Positions 39,266-51,445 of a DNA stretch of 64,000 nt are shown here, piece after piece. Each line of letters begins with the position of its first letter. Position 1 is the stretch's first letter. A program made the position numbers and the translations under genes. The stretch is from Cinclus cinclus (lineage: Eukaryota; Chordata; Aves; Passeriformes; Cinclidae). The notes under the pieces are model-generated. The model saw only the letters and a program-made list of their open reading frames with translations, did not search any database and was not told the DNA's origin. The DNA lies in assembly GCF_963662255.1 (NCBI RefSeq), contig NC_085047.1, positions 113,804,214 to 113,868,213 of the forward strand, read 5' to 3'.

Positions 39266-39510
39266 CCCGCCGCGGGCATCCCTTCCCCTGTCCCCATCCT
39301 TCATCCTGCCGGCCGGGAAGGGGAGCGGGTCGCGGTCGCGGCTTTTGTGCCGGGAGCGTCGCGCTGGCTGCGGGAGCCGCGGGGAGAAAGAAGGGCGAGG
39401 AGCGAGAGCGCCGTGATCGCTGAAAGTCGCTCACCTCGCGAAGTGACAGCCCGGAACCTCCGTGCCTGCCTCCTTCGGAACGAGACGGTGCTTGCACAGG
39501 CAAGCAGGCA

Positions 39511-42500
39511 GAGAGGCGCTTTTTCTTTCTTTTTCTCATTTGGAAAAGTACTGATTTTTTTTTGCCAAGTGCCGTAGAAATCCGTCAGAGCGCACGGGGA
39601 TAATTTGAAGGGCTTTCATCCTAAGGGGTCGCATTGAGATACTGCTTCCTTTCACATTTTCTTTTTTTTTTTTTTTTTTAATTCGCCCTCTGCCTTCTCC
39701 TTACGTTTTCACGTATATTTAGGAAGTAGTATTGTAAATTTATTTCACTTTCATAATTTCTCCGTGAAGGTACCTGCTATGAATTTTTTTTTTTCCTCAC
39801 TCATTTATGTAAAAAACATGCATGGGTAAGCATTACATCATCTGAAAAGGTTGAAGACTTTCGTCAGTTATAAAGTTAAGAAGGGGAAATTAGATTGGGG
39901 ATAGAAAAAGGGTAAACCTGTTATCCTTTAATTTTTTCTTTCCTTCTGCCAACTCTTTGGCTGACAAATATTTATTGCAGTTTCTGTGCATTTTCAATAG
40001 TGGGTTGGGGTATTTTGGAACATTTAGATATATGTGATTGAAAACCATGGCATGTGTAAAAATGTGCTCAAATTGCTTAAGTTTTATTAAAAATGCACGT
40101 TTAGTATTGCAGTTTTAAGGACAGAAAGCAAATTATTCTGGGGTGCCAGCTCTTCTATTGCACTGCCTCCTCCGATCCAAGAACGTAAAATTGCCTGTGA
40201 TGCTTTTCATCCTGCCAGATAGATCAGATTAAACACAAATTCTGAAAATAGGCAAAGCAGGTAGAACAGGGTAAAGGTTTCTTGTGTGGCATGAATGAGA
40301 GAGGAGCACAGGGCGAAGTGTGAGGTTTTCCTGAAGGATGGAAATAATTGAACCTCTGGCAGAGGGTGAAGGATGAATGCTGGATGAGGGTGCCTTCACA
40401 TCTTCTTAAGTAGACACTGGATGAGAAAATGCATTGACAGGCATGGCTGGTCCAGTGTGAAGCACTGGGGAGGGCAGAAATCAGGAGGTGAATCTTAAAT
40501 GTGTGGATTTAGAGCGACCTTAAAAACATTTTTATCTTCTGCGTGCCTTGGAATATGAAAGGATTGAAATTACCCAAAGTATAAACTTGGAGATTTTTTG
40601 CATTTCTTTTGGCAGCAAGGAAACTGCAACAAGTTTTAACATTAAGAAATTATCAATTAATTATTTTTGGCAGGCAGCAGCACTGTGCCTTTCTCTCTGT
40701 CCTCACTAGCCAGATACCTCGGAGGGAGAGATTTGCTGTTAAAAGGACAGAAAGAATCAGCCTGGAAGTGCACTCTGACCAGTGCTATTAATTTAAAACT
40801 AGATTTGCATAGACATGAAACCCTGTTTCTCTCCAGAAATCTTAGTTAAAAAAATCCAAAAAATTAGTGTTTTTTTTCTACTGTACTGATGCTATAAATT
40901 CTATGTTCTAACCTAGTTAGTCCTCCTTGCAAGGTTTTTTTGAAGAACAGAGTAATTTTTGCTTTATTAGCTCGAAGTACCATGAAAATCACTTCCATTT
41001 ATTCCTTGATCTATGAAGTCAGCACTAATTTCACTTTCAGTTTCCATGTGTTTTTGGATCCCAGACAAACCTCAATTTGTCTCCCAAAGACTGAGGAGTG
41101 TGATATGTGCACGATAGGTGCATCTGCATGGATCCCCTGCTGCCACACAGCAACATCTATACATTTGTGACTCCAGGGGGACTAACATTAAATGCTTTTG
41201 TGTATAGTAATATTCCAAGATGAAAGCATTGTGAAAACATGTAGTGGGTGGTTCAACAGTTCTTTGCAACTTAAGAAGTCTGTCTGTTTTTTGGCATCAT
41301 ACTTGATGTCAAAATGCAGCTTCTTAGGGTTTTTTTTAAGGGAACTCTTTGAAGAAAATGGCACCTACCTTCATGTTAAGACTGGATGAGATGGTTTTAT
41401 TCATTGGTAACACTTATTAGGGCCATTTTATCAGAGTCAAAGAGTTGGAGAATCGTATTTTTAGAGGACTTCAGATTTTAATGCAGTGTCATATCAGATA
41501 TGTATCTCTTTGAAGGAAATGACTGCATATATAAATAGATAGGTCACGTACACATTTATTTTCATTGTTCTACCTAAAACTCCATCTGAACTCCATTGTG
41601 TGACAGGCAGGGCTCTTCCATGAGTGTGTCTGGTGGGGGGGGACAGGTTTCTGCTTGGCTTCTGCCGTTGCCTTTTCTAACCTCTTATGGAACCACACCA
41701 TGTTTGCTTAAAACACCAGCACAGGTATAAGTGATTTTCCATTGTGTTACATCTCATTCTGATTTTAACTTTAAAATATGTAAGGTTTTTAATGTTTGTG
41801 TGTTTTTTTTTTTTTTTAAGGGGAGAAATAAGTTAAAAATAAACCCAAAGGTTTAACTCTGCAGTTGTAGTCTTGGGCTTAATTTCTTTTGGAGATAATG
41901 GAAACCATCTGAATAACAATAACATGGTTGGCCCCCATATTTCCCTGCAGTCACTCAGCACAAATACACTTTGTCAAATTAGATATGAGCAGTGTCACTG
42001 GGAAGGCTTTATGTTTGTGAAATAGCTTCCTTCTGGGGACAATAAAATACTGACACGCTCTTCCACCCAATTAGTATTTCTGAAGCCTGAAACAAAAACC
42101 TCCCCAAATACCTGGTTAAAGTTTATGTATTTCGTGAGGGTTTTAAACTCTCGTTGCTGTGAGTTCCATAAGAATACAGGTAACTATTAACCATAAATGC
42201 ATTGCAGCCCTGGAAAGTGCGTGGGATGATATAGACATCAGTAGGAGCTCTGCAGCTGAATTCACTACCTTGAAAGCCTGAGTCATGCAGTTCTAATCCT
42301 GAGCAAGGCTTTTGAGTTGCCTTTCAGGATTACTCTACCTGCACCACCTTCCCTGTTGCTCTGCCTGAGTATTTCAGAAGTGAGCATTTCAAATGAGCAG
42401 CAGAAGTCTCCTGTAGCCTGGTCATAATTGGTAATGGGGCATTTCACTAATTACAGTGAGAGAAGGCCTCCTTCAAAATCCTGCCTCTTTTTAGTAATGA

Positions 42501-43589
42501 CTGTGGTCGAGCTAGTTCAGGTGCTGCTGTCAGAAACGAGGATCTTTCAGTATCACTCACTCTCTGCTGTGGACATGCTGAACCCATTTCCAGGCTTCTC
42601 TCTGGCTGCATTTCTTACATGCCCGTTGCCCATAGATGCTCTGCTGAAATCAATCGAGCATCGGGAGGCACCAATACAGTGCAGATGACACTGAAAATAC
42701 ATTTCCATTAAAATGATTTCCTGTTCGAATCCTCTCCCTGCTGTATATCTATCAATATGGGTTTTAGCAGTGTTTTGGAAGGTGGAGAAGGATCACACTG
42801 AGCTGAGAGCAGGGGTTAGTTAGGCTGGAGGATGAGGAGCCAGAGCGACGGTGGTGCTGAGACTCCCCAAAGAAAATGGTGATTCTCAGTGCTGGGGATG
42901 CAACATCCGAGCAACAGAGCAAGGTGCTCTCTTTGTAGAAACAGAGTGAGGTACCTGCAGAGCTTGTGTGGAATTGTGTAACCACATCCTCACCTTGGGA
43001 AGTTGCATGGACGTGCAGGAAGCATTCAGCTTGGTGCTTGTGTGTGGATGGCACAGCACAGCTCAGGGTGTTTTTAATCCGGAGTTACCCGAGCTATGAA
43101 GAGCTATTAATTAATCACCAAATGCCACTGGGGGGAGGGAACGACACACAGTTATTGCTGGGCAGTCAGAGAGCATGGGGACATCTCCATCTGTTTCCAG
43201 AGGTGTGTTTCTCCTGTGCTCGCAGTGTGCTGCTGCCCCAGGGGCTGGGGCTCTCCGGGGGGATTTCCTCCCTTGATGTGGGCAGTGGCTGTGCTGGAGC
43301 TGGAGCCACAGGACACTAGTGGGCAGCAAACCACAGAATCTGTGTCTCGCTAAGCCCTGGGAGCACACAGGGAGAGCTCAGAAAGGCATTTTGCTGTGTT
43401 TTTCTACCAAGGATCACTAAAAGCTGATGGATGCTGCATCTTCTTCCCGTGGTGCTGGGCAGCAGATGTGTGTGACAGTGTTTTTGGGAGTGGTTCAAAG
43501 AGAAGCTGTTTCCTGCAAGTTGCAAAAACAAACCTCAAAACCATCTTAAATAGGGCTTTACTGCAGCTCACAGCTCTTCACTGGGATTT
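39511..43589. other. Non-coding region after exon copy B (intron 1 if spliced)
   Basis: AT-rich sequence with an 18-T run at 39662-39679 and a 15-T run at 41803-41817. No exon, RNA gene or transposon body was recognised. Frames such as 42428-42688 (86 codons) and 42966-43319 (117 codons) carry no identifiable domain. Confidence 0.5.
39662..39679. repeat. Poly-T tract (18 T)
   Basis: An uninterrupted run of 18 T shortly after island B. Confidence 0.85.
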
Positions 43590-44050
43590 CATACAACCAC
43601 AGGATTGTTTAGGTTGGAAAAGACCTTTGAGCCCAACTGTTCCCCCAGCACTGCCAAGTGCAGCACTAACCCCTGTCCCCAGGTGCCACATCTGGTCTTT
43701 CAAGTACCTCCAGGGAGTGTACTGTTCCAAGGGACTGTTCCAAGGCTGGAAAACCCTTCCCATAAAGAAATTTTTCCTAATATCCAATCTAAACCTACCT
43801 GGTGCAACTTGAGGCCATTTCCTCTCATCCTATCCCTTGTTCTGTGGTGAAAAGACCCCGACCCTCACCTGGCTCCATTCTCCTCTCAGTGGAGTTTTAG
43901 AGAGTGAGGAGATCCTCCCCTGAGCCTCCTTTTCTCCAGGCTCAGCCCCTTTCCCAGCTCCCTCAGCCCCTCCTGGGGCTCCAGCCCCTTCCCCAGCTCC
44001 GTTCCCTGCCCTGGACACGCTCCAGCCCCTCCGGGGCTCTCTTGGAGTGA
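43590..44050 (-). mobile_element. CR1 LINE 3' portion, antisense on + strand (about 460 bp)
   Basis: The + strand reads the reverse complement of CR1: 'ccacaggattgtttaggttg' then 'gaaaagacctttgagcccaa', 'aatttttcctaatatccaat', 'ctaaacctacctggtgcaac', 'ggccatttcctctcatccta', 'tccttttctccaggctcagc' and 'ccctggacacgctccagccc'. It is among the best preserved CR1 copies in the window. There is a small internal duplication of 'ttccaaggg..' near 43726-43745. No intact reverse-transcriptase frame is present. Confidence 0.92.
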
Positions 44051-45894
44051 GGAGCCCTGAAATGAAAGCAGGATTTGGGATGTGTTTCAGTGGAATTTAC
44101 TCAGTGCTGCTGCATCTGGAAAAGTTTAGAAATTGATTTTAATTTTTTTGTTCTTCTTGAGTAAACTTTTGTCACATAACATCTTGCTAATTTGAATTAT
44201 TTGGGAAAATGTCATGGGTTTTGGTGATTAGCTCACCCAGAAATTTCCTCCAGCTCACGAGTCGCCCAAGTCTCTGAACTGAGCTCGGGCTGGGCCTCAC
44301 TTTTTGTATCTTTTGAATAAGATGAACAAATATGCTGCTCTCTCAGGTGAGGGGGTTGTTTGGGGTGGGGAAATAATCTTTACCTATTTAATAAACAATT
44401 GGAGTGACAGAAAAAATCAGAAAGCAACAAAATTAAGCATCTTTCTGGGGTTGGGAGGTCAGGGCAATGCACTGAGGAGCAAAATATATGGACTTCTTTG
44501 TTTCCTCCACAAAGTTTGCTCTAATTAAAAAGTTAAGATATGTGTAGGATCAAGGCCTGTTTGAACATACCACTCATTTAGCCTTTTCTAGGTTTTATTT
44601 GGCACAAGCCATTTATCAATCTCTTGGTCTCGGAGTCTTTCAGATTTGCAGTAGGAAAGACTAATTCCATCTTCTACTAAGATGGGAGTAAAACACTACT
44701 GCATTCATCTTTTATTCTAAAGTACATTTTTTTGGACATTTTTAAAGTGTTATTTATTTTGAGTCACTGAAACTCTAAATATACTACAAAAATCCATATA
44801 AACAACATAGGTCTGCAACACACATCAGAATACTTAATTGTTTCAAGGTGAATGTGTAGGTGTGTGCAGTTAATTACTTGCTTCACAATATATCTTGAGT
44901 TATTTCATAATCTTATTTACTCTTCACTTCCTTTACATTTAAATTGTTATGAAATCAATTAAATGAAGATCTGAATTTATAATTCTTCAAAAGAAGCTTT
45001 GTCTTCTCAGTCTTCACCTCCCTGCCCCTTAGAGACATTTCATCAAACAATTGGTTTTCAAAAAGAAAATAACACAAAATGGGAGCTATTTAATAATAAA
45101 AGCCTTTCACAGCTCAATATTTTAGAGCACTGAAGAGAACATCTTCAAGAGCAAGCAAGCCACTGATTCCTCAGGCACTTGCTGGCACCGGGAGCTTTTC
45201 TTGTCATTGCTTGTCTTTGGATACTACCATTCACAAAAAAATACTTCTTGCCTCATAAGTACTATTTCTTTTTCCCCATCAGAGCATTGGGTTACTCATC
45301 AGAAAAAAAGAAAGTAGGGTGTGTCAATAAATACCTTTCACTGTGGAGTGGGCAACAAATTTATGATCTGTTTTGAGGAAGGAAAGAAAGACAAGTGGAT
45401 GGGCAAACAGGCCGACAGACATTAGCAAGTCTTCCCAGCATCCCTATTTAAGCTATTTTTACTCAGAAGGCGGGGAGTGAGACTTAAGAGAGAGCCAGCA
45501 ATCCTATTTATAGAAAGTCATTTTTAAATGCAAAGGCTCTGAGGAGGAGAGTCACCTCCATGCTAAACTCCAGCCTCTCTGGAGCTCCCTCAGCACCAAG
45601 GGAAGGAGCAGCCCGGCCACCTGAGCTGCATCACTGATGTGCTCCTGCTGAAGCTTCCAGAAGGACAGAGCCCTCAGAAATGCAGGGGTTTGGCCCGTGG
45701 GGCAGCCCAAGAGCACGGCTGAAAACAGCTCTCTGCTCCACATCCACATGGCAGAGGCAAAAGCACGCACAGGGATCACCTGAGGAATTTTTTGCCTGGT
45801 GCCTCTCCATGTATTCTCTTGGAGATCCTGCTTGTGCGGCTCTCAGTGTAATTTGTCAGGGATACAGTTCTTTCTGAGATTTTTAAATGAACAT

Positions 45895-46300
45895 ATATTT
45901 CTGCACATTTGCATATGTAAATCTGCATAGCTTATAATTGCTTAAAAACGACTGCGTATGGAAAATTTGGCACTTGCTTTGCTGTCCAAGTGAGCTTGAC
46001 GCTATTTCCTTCCAATTAATTACACTGTAATCCCATGCAGAAGATTTGTGGCTTAAGATTTATGTTTTGCACTAGGCTGAAAGTTGTTCTCGGTAACTTT
46101 CTGCCATCTAAATTTTTGGAGTAACTTTGGGGAGCCCTCCAGCTTTTTAAGAATATCAGAAGCATATTTTTTTGAAATGACCGGGACTATTTCAACGCAG
46201 CTAGGATCTAATTATACTGCACTGTAGCTGCAAATAGTTGCTTATCTACATAATCTACTCACAGAGATTCTATAGATAAGATTGTAGGGTTGCTGTGTCT
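45895..46300. promoter_or_regulatory. Candidate conserved non-coding element with POU and paired GATA motifs
   Basis: An octamer ATTTGCAT (45907-45914) sits in the near-palindrome ATTTGCATATGTAAAT. CCAATTAATTACACTGTAAT follows near 46012. At 46241-46280 inverted GATA-type sites CTTATCTA and TAGATAAG bracket a second inverted pair (AATCT/AGATT). Several isolated CpGs persist and no simple repeats or CR1 similarity occur. These are visible motifs; enhancer function is inference only. Confidence 0.25.
46241..46280. other. 40-bp symmetric inverted repeat with paired GATA sites
   Basis: CTTATCTA (46241-46248) pairs with TAGATAAG (46273-46280), and AATCT (46252-46256) pairs with AGATT (46265-46269). 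The two arms are separated by symmetric 3-nt spacers and there is an 8-nt centre. Thirteen paired positions give a clean dyad. It could bind a factor dimer or fold as a hairpin if transcribed. Confidence 0.45.
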
Positions 46301-49300
46301 ATATCAATATCTTTTGGCGTGAAATCCTCTCGTGGTTTTGAAAATTGAGTGGCTCATGCTGAGCCTGCACGCTCGGGGTGTTCCTCTCTCAGCACTACAG
46401 AGTGGCAGCCCCCAGTGGCTCCAGTTTTTTGGGTGGCACGGAATCCAGGAATTTGTGGAAGAGCTTGTTCCCTGCTCTGCTTTTTAGGAGGGTCTCTGTG
46501 ATAACTGCTTGTTCAGTAAAGTTTTCTAGAGGTTTAGTAGTCAGTGTGGAGTTCAAATAACAAATGTTATTGTTCAGTCATTGAAGGGGGGTTTTTGTTT
46601 AAGCTGGCTCCTGTTTTAGCTGGGAAGAGCTTTTGAGATGCTGGATGTGCAGGCTTGGAGGAATCCATGTGTTGTTGTTACACTGCAGTCCACAAATCTC
46701 ATGGTAGGATTTGAGTGCACCCCAAATCTACTTGGTTGCATTTTTTTTCTCGGGCCACGGAAAAGTGATTCATAAAGTGCAAACTCTGCCTTCTGTTGAA
46801 TTCTCTTGTGCAGTTGTTTTTCTATCAGAAATCATTGTCTTTTGGGGTTTGTTTGTTTGTTTTGTGGTATTACCTTCTGAAGTCTTTGGGGTTTTCTGTG
46901 TGAGTTTTATTAGGAATTTTGGCTCTGACTCAGGAAAATACTGTGAGTGCATAAAGTCAGTCCCTTGATAATTATGAGGTGAACATGTGACAAGCTGTTA
47001 GAACAGTCCTGGCTTGAGCTAAGGACAGAACAAGTCCTTGACAAAGTCCTTTTTGTTATGAAAAGCAGATTCAGATGTCCCTGGAATAGGATCTTGCTGG
47101 AAAAAAATGTCATTCAAGCAAAATAGGCTTTAGGATGACCTCAGCTTAAACAGCAAAGTGGTTCACCATCCACACCATACATTGTCCACCTGAATGTTTT
47201 CCTCTCATTGAGTGGCCTTTCTGTGGGGCAGTTTAAAAGCCAGTTCACATATTATATCTAGACAAGTCAGCCATAATTTGTGTTGCAACTGCAGTTGTGA
47301 AGTACAGAGCAAAGTGTTTGCTGTGTCATGGTATGAAGGAAGTAATTTGGGAAGCTGCCAGTGAAACAGAAGTTCTCCAGTTATGTTTGCAGACATCCAA
47401 TGTTGAGAGTTTTTTGCATAGTTAAGTGATTTTCAAATATCTACAGGAATATTTGCATTATAATTCTTTATGCTTTTAGCTGTATTTATTTAGGGAGTTT
47501 TGCTCTGTGTCATTCTTTCTAGTTTTGTTCTGTGACCTCAAGGTTTCTCTTCCACAATGACAACCTTTTCCACAGCTCTGTTGTGTAGGGGCTCTAGAAA
47601 CCAGATTTTCATCATTTCAGGAGTGAGGTTCATCTCACTATGGAACTTGAGTGATAGGTGATGATTACCATGGTTTTTGTTGTGTCAGCTGTGGCTGGGG
47701 CTTTTTGTTCTCAACTTTTTGTAAATATATATCTATAAAATGGAGAATGAATGCTTAGGGGAGAGGGAGGCACAAACATAACTGAGCCTGTTCCCCTGTG
47801 AGCTGTGGGTGGAGAACACAGCAAAATGTGGCTTTGGGACTACCCAGTGCTCTGTTTTGGCTAGTGGTCTGTGCCAGAGGAAGCTGGTGCTCCCCATGGA
47901 TCCTGCTGTGTGCCTTGGGACTGGGAGTTCAAAGCCCCAGCTGCTCTTGTCCTTCACTGCCTGCACTCAGATTTTTTCTTTTATTCTTATTTACTCCTGT
48001 TTTTTAATCTCTACTGTAGGCTTAGTTTGAGCTCGACTACCTGTCTTCTCTCCACATTTTTCCTAGTTATTTATATTTATTTTGCCTCTTCCCCTGAGGC
48101 AGATGGATTTGGGGGAGTGGAGGGGATCAAGGATGGACAGCGATCTTAGGAATGTCAGCATGGCTGTAGGGTAGGAAGGGCAAGTTCCTCATCTGGGCGA
48201 AGGAGGAAGGAGCTGAGCTCCTTTATCGGGCAGGAGGGAGATAATTAATCCTTGGGAAAAGAGGGTGAGCTGTCAGGCTTTCAGAGGAGCTGTTCAGCTG
48301 TTGGGATCTGTCAGGTTTGGAGGAATGGGGTCTGCTCAGAGCATGTGCCTGATTCCCCAGCCTCGCTCCTGGGGCCCCTCAGGGTGGGAATCCTGGCATT
48401 CTGCTGGCTGGAGAGGAGCAGGTCCCCAGTTCCCCACTGGAGACCAGCTCTTTTTAACACACTGGAGTGCTGCTTGCTTAGCAAGTCCTGAGGAGGACTG
48501 AACAGTCATGGTGGGAATACAGCCTGGAGTAGGGAATGTTTATTTTTCATTTTTTGTCAGGGGAAGAAAGAAAGGTTTAGGTTTTAGCTTTTCTTATCCT
48601 AGTATAGGGTAAAAATCTTGTCCAAAAATCTTCTGTTCTTCACCAGTTTTTGCTCTTATCCGTTGTGTCCATGCTTGAGGAGCAGTGTGGCTTCAGAGAG
48701 ATGCGACTGAATGTGCTCAAACTGTGCTTGTCCCACTGGTGATGGAGCTGGAGGCCTTTTGGAATATCTAACCACTGGCACATGTGAAGGCAATGCAGAG
48801 CAAAAGAAATGCCTGTCTGAAGACACTCCAGCTGCAGCAGTTCAGTGCATATTTATTAAGTCCAAAAGTTAGTCCCTAGTGGGTAAAAGCAATTACAGCA
48901 TTTGTACCACATCTCGAAATGCGTTTCCATAGAAGAGAAGAGTGCTGGGCCTTAGTAATTTCAAAAGGACTTAATGAGGTTTATAAAAAAAAATGTTTTC
49001 CTAAATAATAGTAGTCTGACTGCTACTTAATTTCAAGAGGTTTTGAGAACTTCTGGTGTCAGCAAATTGAGTTTCTGTCTCGTCTGTGCTCAAGGATGAC
49101 AACCTTGTTTGCTCACCATGTACTGCAGCTGCTCTCCATCCCCACACTGTTCCTGCTGCTTTCAGTCCATGGTGTGGACACTCATTGGAATAATTGGGGT
49201 AGGGCTTAAGGTTGGCTGAGCATCTCAGCTCTGCCATTTCCTAAGGCATGTATGTGCAGCTGGCCAAGTGCTCAGAAAATGTTACACAAAGTAAGTAACA

Positions 49301-49870
49301 TGTACGAAACAGCTTCCGAGTGGAAAAGGAAGGCATCGGGGCATGGCCCAGTGCTGGTGCCCTTACAGGTTGGGAAGTGGAAGATGTGGGGAGCTGACCT
49401 GTGATTGCAGCAGGGGATGCTCTCACTCGGCCAGGACTTTCCTTCTAGAGGGCAGGAAAAGAAGAGAGATTTAGGGGTGGTTTTGGGGGGGTGGTTGCTG
49501 TGTTCCAGCCTGTCTCTGATCATGGAGCAGTCTCAGGGAATGTTAACAGCTCTGTGTCCCTCCCCTCCCATTTTGCCATGTTGCAGTATTTCAGAAGAGG
49601 TACAAAATCTCCCCATTTTGCTTTTAAGCGGTGGCTTGCAAAGAAATGAACAGGAATTTAAAGCTAGATGTTTTAAACAAGTAATGTATTTTAGACCCCA
49701 TAATTTTAAATCTGAATGGAACTACTTTCACTTTTTAATTAAGTAACCTCTATGTGTGGTGGTACAGGATCTCTCTCTTTGAATTAGGAGTGTGTGCGGG
49801 ATGGTGGTTTTACTCTCATGTCAGTGAGAAACTGATTTATTGCCTTATAATTGGGCAACCTGAACAACTC

Positions 49871-49950
49871 AGTCTAGTGGAAGGTGCTCATGGCAGGGGG
49901 ATTTGAGCTGGATGAACTTCAAGGTCCCTTCCAACCCAAACCATTCCAGG
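49871..49950 (+). mobile_element. CR1 3'-end remnant, sense on + strand
   Basis: 'agtctagtggaaggtgctca' followed by 'tggcagggggatttgagctg', 'gatgaacttcaaggtccctt' and 'ccaacccaaaccattcc'. This is the characteristic last 80 bp of CR1. Confidence 0.85.
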
Positions 49951-50389
49951 TGTTTTTTAATTAGTTAATCTATCAGTCACTTATTGGAAGTGTGACAATG
50001 GACATACAGCTCTGTTGCTGGGAGGTTTTCTGGCATCATCACCTGCAAAGGAGAGCTGCTTCCTGCTTTCTTGAGAGTTTCCACACTCTAATATTGATTG
50101 AACATAGGAGGGTGCCCAATGTGGGCAAACCCTGAGGTAAATTTGCCCTGTGCTGTGTCTGCTTACCTTATTTTATTGATGCACACTCATTCTGAGGAGC
50201 TGAAAGGATTATTGGTAATAGCTCTGTAAGAGGGATACAATCAATTTAAATTAGCTCACGCTTGAGCCTGTGTGATCTGGTGCCTTTAAAATGTAGGTAA
50301 GCAGCTCATCATTTTGTTCCCTTACATAATGTTGGAGGAAACTTTTCCCAAGTCCAATCTTGTGGCATATAAGCACATGGGTTAATTGT

Positions 50390-50446
50390 GGGCTAGTGAT
50401 TGGATTCAATGATCTCTGAGGTCTCTTCTAATCTCAGTGATTTTAT
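50390..50446 (+). mobile_element. Short CR1 3'-end remnant
   Basis: 'gattggattcaatgatctct' then 'gaggtctcttctaatctcag' then 'tgatttta' is a diverged CR1 3' end with a degraded terminal repeat. Confidence 0.6.
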
Positions 50447-51299
50447 TATCACCTCTATGAATGTTGCAGTTCATTGCATTTGAATGTTTTTAAAGTCCAG
50501 AAGAATTATGCATTTGAAAACCTAAACACTTATTCAGAGTAATTCAGCTGTGTTATTTTGTGTAAAAAATCAAACAAAAGACACCTCTGAAGATCCTTTT
50601 CCCTGTCCAAGTCCTGCTTCTCCCCTTCCTCCTTTCCCTAAATTCTTCCAGGCTTCCTCCTGTCCACATACCTCATCCTAACAAGTGTCATTTGACTGTG
50701 TGGGTAAACACCAGGGGTGATTTTCCTGGTCTTTCCAGATCTCTGCCTTACAAAAGTGGTGTGATTTTGCTAGTATTACGCAGCAAAGCTCCCTTAATAT
50801 CTCTTGCTTTTCCATTCTCACCCGCCCGAGCCAAAGCAACCCAGCTGATTTATACTAATTATTTCAAATGCAGTTTGTAAAAGGATGCTAATACTTTGCT
50901 GTATCCCTGAAGGTCATCTAAGCGATCCATAGTTAAACATTCATGTGGGAGACTCGGGGGGAAACAGTAAGGGATGATTATAATGGAAACACAGTGGGCT
51001 GAAGTGTGTGCTCATGCTTGAGTCTTCACAAGGCAAACCAGGGTAGTGGAGGGCTCCTGTGCTTTTACAGCTCTTAAATCTGAATAAAATAAAGCCTGCA
51101 GACCCTGCTTCAACATCTTTCACGCTGAAGAACTGTGTGTGATGCAGGACTGCTTCAAACTGCTTCTTCAGCACCACAATCCTCAATCTCTGTTGTGTTT
51201 GACTGGGGAGGGGGGGGAAATTATCTGTACATGATCTCACGTCATTAAAATGTGCTGGGTGCCCAAGGTGTTTCTTCATCTGTTCCTCTGGCAGCTTTT

Positions 51300-51445
51300 C
51301 CCCTCAAGTGATTATGCTAATTAGTGTTTGATCAGATGATTAAATTATAATTCGATTAATCCTACGTGCTAAACGCTCTGAATGCATTTCCACGGCCCGA
51401 ATGCCTTGTGCTTAAGCATTCCTGTTTGCAGCTTGATAGGAGGCT
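51300..51445. promoter_or_regulatory. Candidate conserved non-coding element (dense homeodomain cores)
   Basis: Within about 60 bp there are GCTAATTAG, TGATTAAATTATAATTCG and ATTAATCC motifs. CpG-retaining sequence (TACGTGCTAAACGC, CACGGCCCGAATG) follows, which is unusual in this AT-rich surround. Motif density suggests an enhancer; conservation is not tested. Confidence 0.2.

Larger units (their letters stand above)
38523..39295 (+). repeat. Duplicated first-exon block, copy B (partner 26780-27552)
   Basis: Same 773 bp as copy A with two substitutions, at 38546 and 38549. Copy B diverges from A at 39296 (ATCCTTC versus TGCGCTC), then realigns more weakly over 39356-39453, including AGGGCGAGGAGCGAG and AAGTCGCTCACC. 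The 4-base and smaller indels and the substitutions in this flank contrast with the perfect core. Confidence 0.95.
38520..39510 (+). promoter_or_regulatory. CpG island B: second promoter and leader copy
   Basis: This is the second and only other CpG-dense interval. It begins abruptly at 38523, where similarity to island A starts, and decays around 39510. It contains the same GC-box clusters (38965-38983) and the same (GCT)5 run (38839-38853) as island A. Its 3' part (39296-39510) is unique in detail but partly homologous to the corresponding part of A. If real, it is an alternative promoter for the same gene, 11.7 kb further downstream. Confidence 0.7.
44051..49870. other. Non-coding region, no gene recognised
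   Basis: No coding exon or RNA gene is seen. The interval includes a candidate conserved element at 45895-46300 (separate entry) and a GTTT-type run near 46847-46862. Overlapping frames at 47733-48149 are without domains. Confidence 0.5.

Noticed and set aside
38503..39577. Equivalent long frames (264, 257, 184, 138 and 137 codons) in island B
   Set aside because: Same cause. Their identity to the island A frames reflects the DNA duplication and is not evidence for duplicated proteins.
43396..44018. Frames of 138, 81, 69 and 62 codons on both strands
   Set aside because: They lie on or across a CR1 3' region that is mostly untranslated in the parent element.
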